Below are positions 53,459-54,240 of a stretch of 54,240 nucleotides of DNA, one piece after another. The number at the start of each line of letters is the position of its first letter. Within the stretch, counting starts at the first letter, position 1. The notes beneath the pieces are model-generated. The model did not search any database, had not been told where the DNA came from, and saw nothing but the letters and a program-made list of their open reading frames with translations. Origin of the DNA: Alphaproteobacteria bacterium (GTDB taxonomy: Bacteria; Pseudomonadota; Alphaproteobacteria; SHVZ01). The DNA is taken from contig VGEN01000009.1 in assembly GCA_016869285.1 (NCBI GenBank), positions 1 through 54,240 on the forward strand. Reading direction: 5' to 3'. The translations under genes were made by a program, and so were the position numbers.

Positions 53459-53487
53459 CACGGCCGAAAGGCCGTGACTTTTGTTTT
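53459..53487 (+). terminator. Rho-independent terminator after nrdJ
   Basis: Perfect stem CACGGCC / GGCCGTG with the stable tetraloop GAAA, followed by ACTTTTGTTTT. It lies 23 bp after the nrdJ stop. This is the clearest intrinsic terminator in the window. Confidence 0.88.
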
Positions 53488-53610
53488 CCGTCACCGTGAT
53501 CTTTGCCTCCCGAGGGAGATGGGATAGGGTCGCCGCGGAGCGCCATCTAAGCGTGGGCGCGCGAAGCTCCATCTATTTCAGCGCGTCCCGAAGGGAAGTG
53601 CCGCGACGAC

Positions 53611-54081
53611 ATGTCCAGCGACTATCTCGACGAAAGACGGCGCTCGCTCGAGCAGGCCGCCCTCACCAACGTCGTGGCATCCAACGCCCTTCATCGTGAC
53701 GCGATCATCGAGTTTCTCGATCAGTTCGAGGTGCCGAACGCGATCACGGTGCTGCGCCGGGAGCCCGCCGATAACGCGATCCTGTTAGCCAATCTCGCCT
53801 TCACGAGCCACTTCATCGGCCGGCGGCCGCAACTGATCTTGAGCACGGTGCTGGATTTCGTCCGCATCCGCGCTGCCGTGATCGGCTTCGTCCGGCGCTT
53901 CATCGATACTCTATTCGCGGAAGGCCGCAGCTCAGGCGCGATCTCGACCTACACAAGCGACCGCTGGCGGTTCCTGACCAATGTCACCTCGTACCGCTTC
54001 CGCGGCTTCGACAATGACGACTACGCTCTGTCCTTCGTCGACCCGGTGCGCGAGACCACCTGCCACCGCCAGCGCGGATAG
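53611..54081 (+). CDS. Hypothetical protein
   Basis: 156 residues, not recognised. The N-terminal half is helical and amphipathic (SLEQAALTNVVASNALHRDAI in two pieces, then FLDQFEVPNAITVLRREP). There are mildly hydrophobic stretches (ILLANLAFTSHFIG, then LILSTVLDFVRIRAAVIGFV) but no clear signal peptide. The tail is aromatic and Arg-rich (DRWRFLTNVTSYRFRGFDNDDYALSF). GAAGGGAAG lies about 15 bases before the ATG, so the start is only moderately supported. It stands alone between the nrdJ terminator and the IS630-like element. An accessory gene is possible. Confidence 0.55.
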   Translation: MSSDYLDERRRSLEQAALTNVVASNALHRDAIIEFLDQFEVPNAITVLRREPADNAILLANLAFTSHFIGRRPQLILSTVLDFVRIRAAVIGFVRRFIDTLFAEGRSSGAISTYTSDRWRFLTNVTSYRFRGFDNDDYALSFVDPVRETTCHRQRG

Positions 54082-54091
54082 CCGTCGAACT

Positions 54092-54118
54092 CTCTCCCTC
54101 GCGCTCCGCACGGGAGAG
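54092..54118 (+). repeat. CTCTCCC/GGGAGAG palindrome
   Basis: CTCTCCC (54092-54098) pairs with GGGAGAG (54112-54118), then GGGACACGAA. It resembles the third hairpin at 24.2 kb (CGGGAGAGGGGGCACGAA), so it is probably another copy of the same dispersed palindrome. It may end the preceding transcript. Confidence 0.55.
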
Positions 54119-54131
54119 GGACACGAAAGGC

Positions 54132-54240
54132 TAGAGCATTTTCCGATCTGTCTGAATCGTCAGGGATTCCCAATCCTGTCGCGATGTGATTCAAGATGCG
54201 TGCTGGAGGAGGAGGCCAGCGGGCATGGGAGTTCCCCTAT
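54132..54240 (+). mobile_element. Left end of an IS630-type insertion sequence (cut by window edge)
   Basis: A TA dinucleotide at 54132-54133, the usual IS630 target, is followed by GAGCATTTTCCGATC, which looks like a terminal inverted repeat. A well-placed GGAGGAGGAGG and an ATG follow at 54205-54227. The rest lies beyond the window, so the family call depends on these short signals and on memory of similar alphaproteobacterial elements. Confidence 0.5.
54225..54240 (+). CDS. Start of a putative IS630 family transposase (five codons visible)
   Basis: ATG at 54225 opens a frame reading MGVPL to the window edge. GGAGGAGGAGG ends about 10 bases upstream. Many IS630 transposases begin with a similar MG-x-P segment, but five residues cannot prove it. 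Confidence 0.4.

Noticed and set aside
1..54240. CRISPR arrays or a classical defence island
   Set aside because: No regularly spaced direct repeats and no Cas, restriction-modification or toxin-antitoxin genes were recognised.

Overview
The window is high-GC chromosomal DNA from an alphaproteobacterium. The evidence is the gene content and order: aroQ-accB-accC followed later by aat, then a DUF2155 gene, mlaD and an NDUFA12-type complex I subunit on the opposite strand; a B12-dependent ribonucleotide reductase (NrdJ) of about 1,220 residues; and a plant-type DAHP synthase. Genus cannot be fixed from the sequence alone. Fragments of two insertion sequences bracket the window: the 3' end of an IS1595/ISXO2-type element at the left edge and the first bases of an IS630-type element at the right edge.

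Layout. 1-4.4 kb: IS remnant, orphan small gene, a minus-strand pair (secreted protein and serine hydrolase), a sulfatase, tRNA-Val(CAC) and a phosphoglycolate-phosphatase-like gene whose stop codon lies inside the tRNA. 4.5-10.6 kb: glmU-glmS (UDP-GlcNAc supply), a succinate-semialdehyde-type dehydrogenase and glutathione reductase. 10.7-14.9 kb: two tandem TPR proteins with SPINDLY/OGT-type (GT41) catalytic regions. 14.9-24.1 kb: a minus-strand cupin plus adenylate cyclase pair, then DAHP synthase and a run of nicotinate phosphoribosyltransferase-like, YkgJ-like, NAD synthetase, GltX and CysS genes. 24.1-35.8 kb: palindromic repeats, 2-hydroxyacid dehydrogenase, SemiSWEET, a degenerate nuclease-like protein, an EamA transporter, inositol-monophosphatase family protein, IlvD/Edd dehydratase, Kup K+ transporter with a structured leader, an Ldh2-family oxidoreductase, CinA, RodA and a methyltransferase. 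35.8-39.5 kb: kynureninase, then aroQ-accB-accC.

39.5-45.0 kb is the most interesting segment. Between accC and aat sit a sulfotransferase-like gene and, divergent from it, a tight four-gene operon: methyltransferase, PEP-synthase-like phosphotransferase, class I glutamine amidotransferase and sugar-nucleotide-type nucleotidyltransferase. The last three match, in family and adjacency, the Campylobacter jejuni enzymes that build cytidine diphosphoramidate for capsule O-methyl phosphoramidate: L-glutamine kinase, gamma-glutamyl-CDP-amidate hydrolase and CTP:phosphoglutamine cytidylyltransferase. I infer a phosphoramidate glycan-modification locus. The kinase gene carries an apparent +1 frameshift in a G5 run. 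The neighbouring sulfotransferase-like protein is a speculative candidate for the transfer step.

45.0-54.2 kb: aat; a minus-strand operon of NDUFA12, mlaD, DUF2155 and a third TPR-GT41 protein; a NUDIX hydrolase; nrdJ preceded by two NrdR-like boxes spaced 31 bp apart; an unrecognised gene; and the start of the IS630-like element. The two GlcNAc-6-P/UDP-GlcNAc enzymes, three GT41-like proteins and the phosphoramidate locus together suggest investment in protein or surface glycosylation, but no acceptor is identified here.
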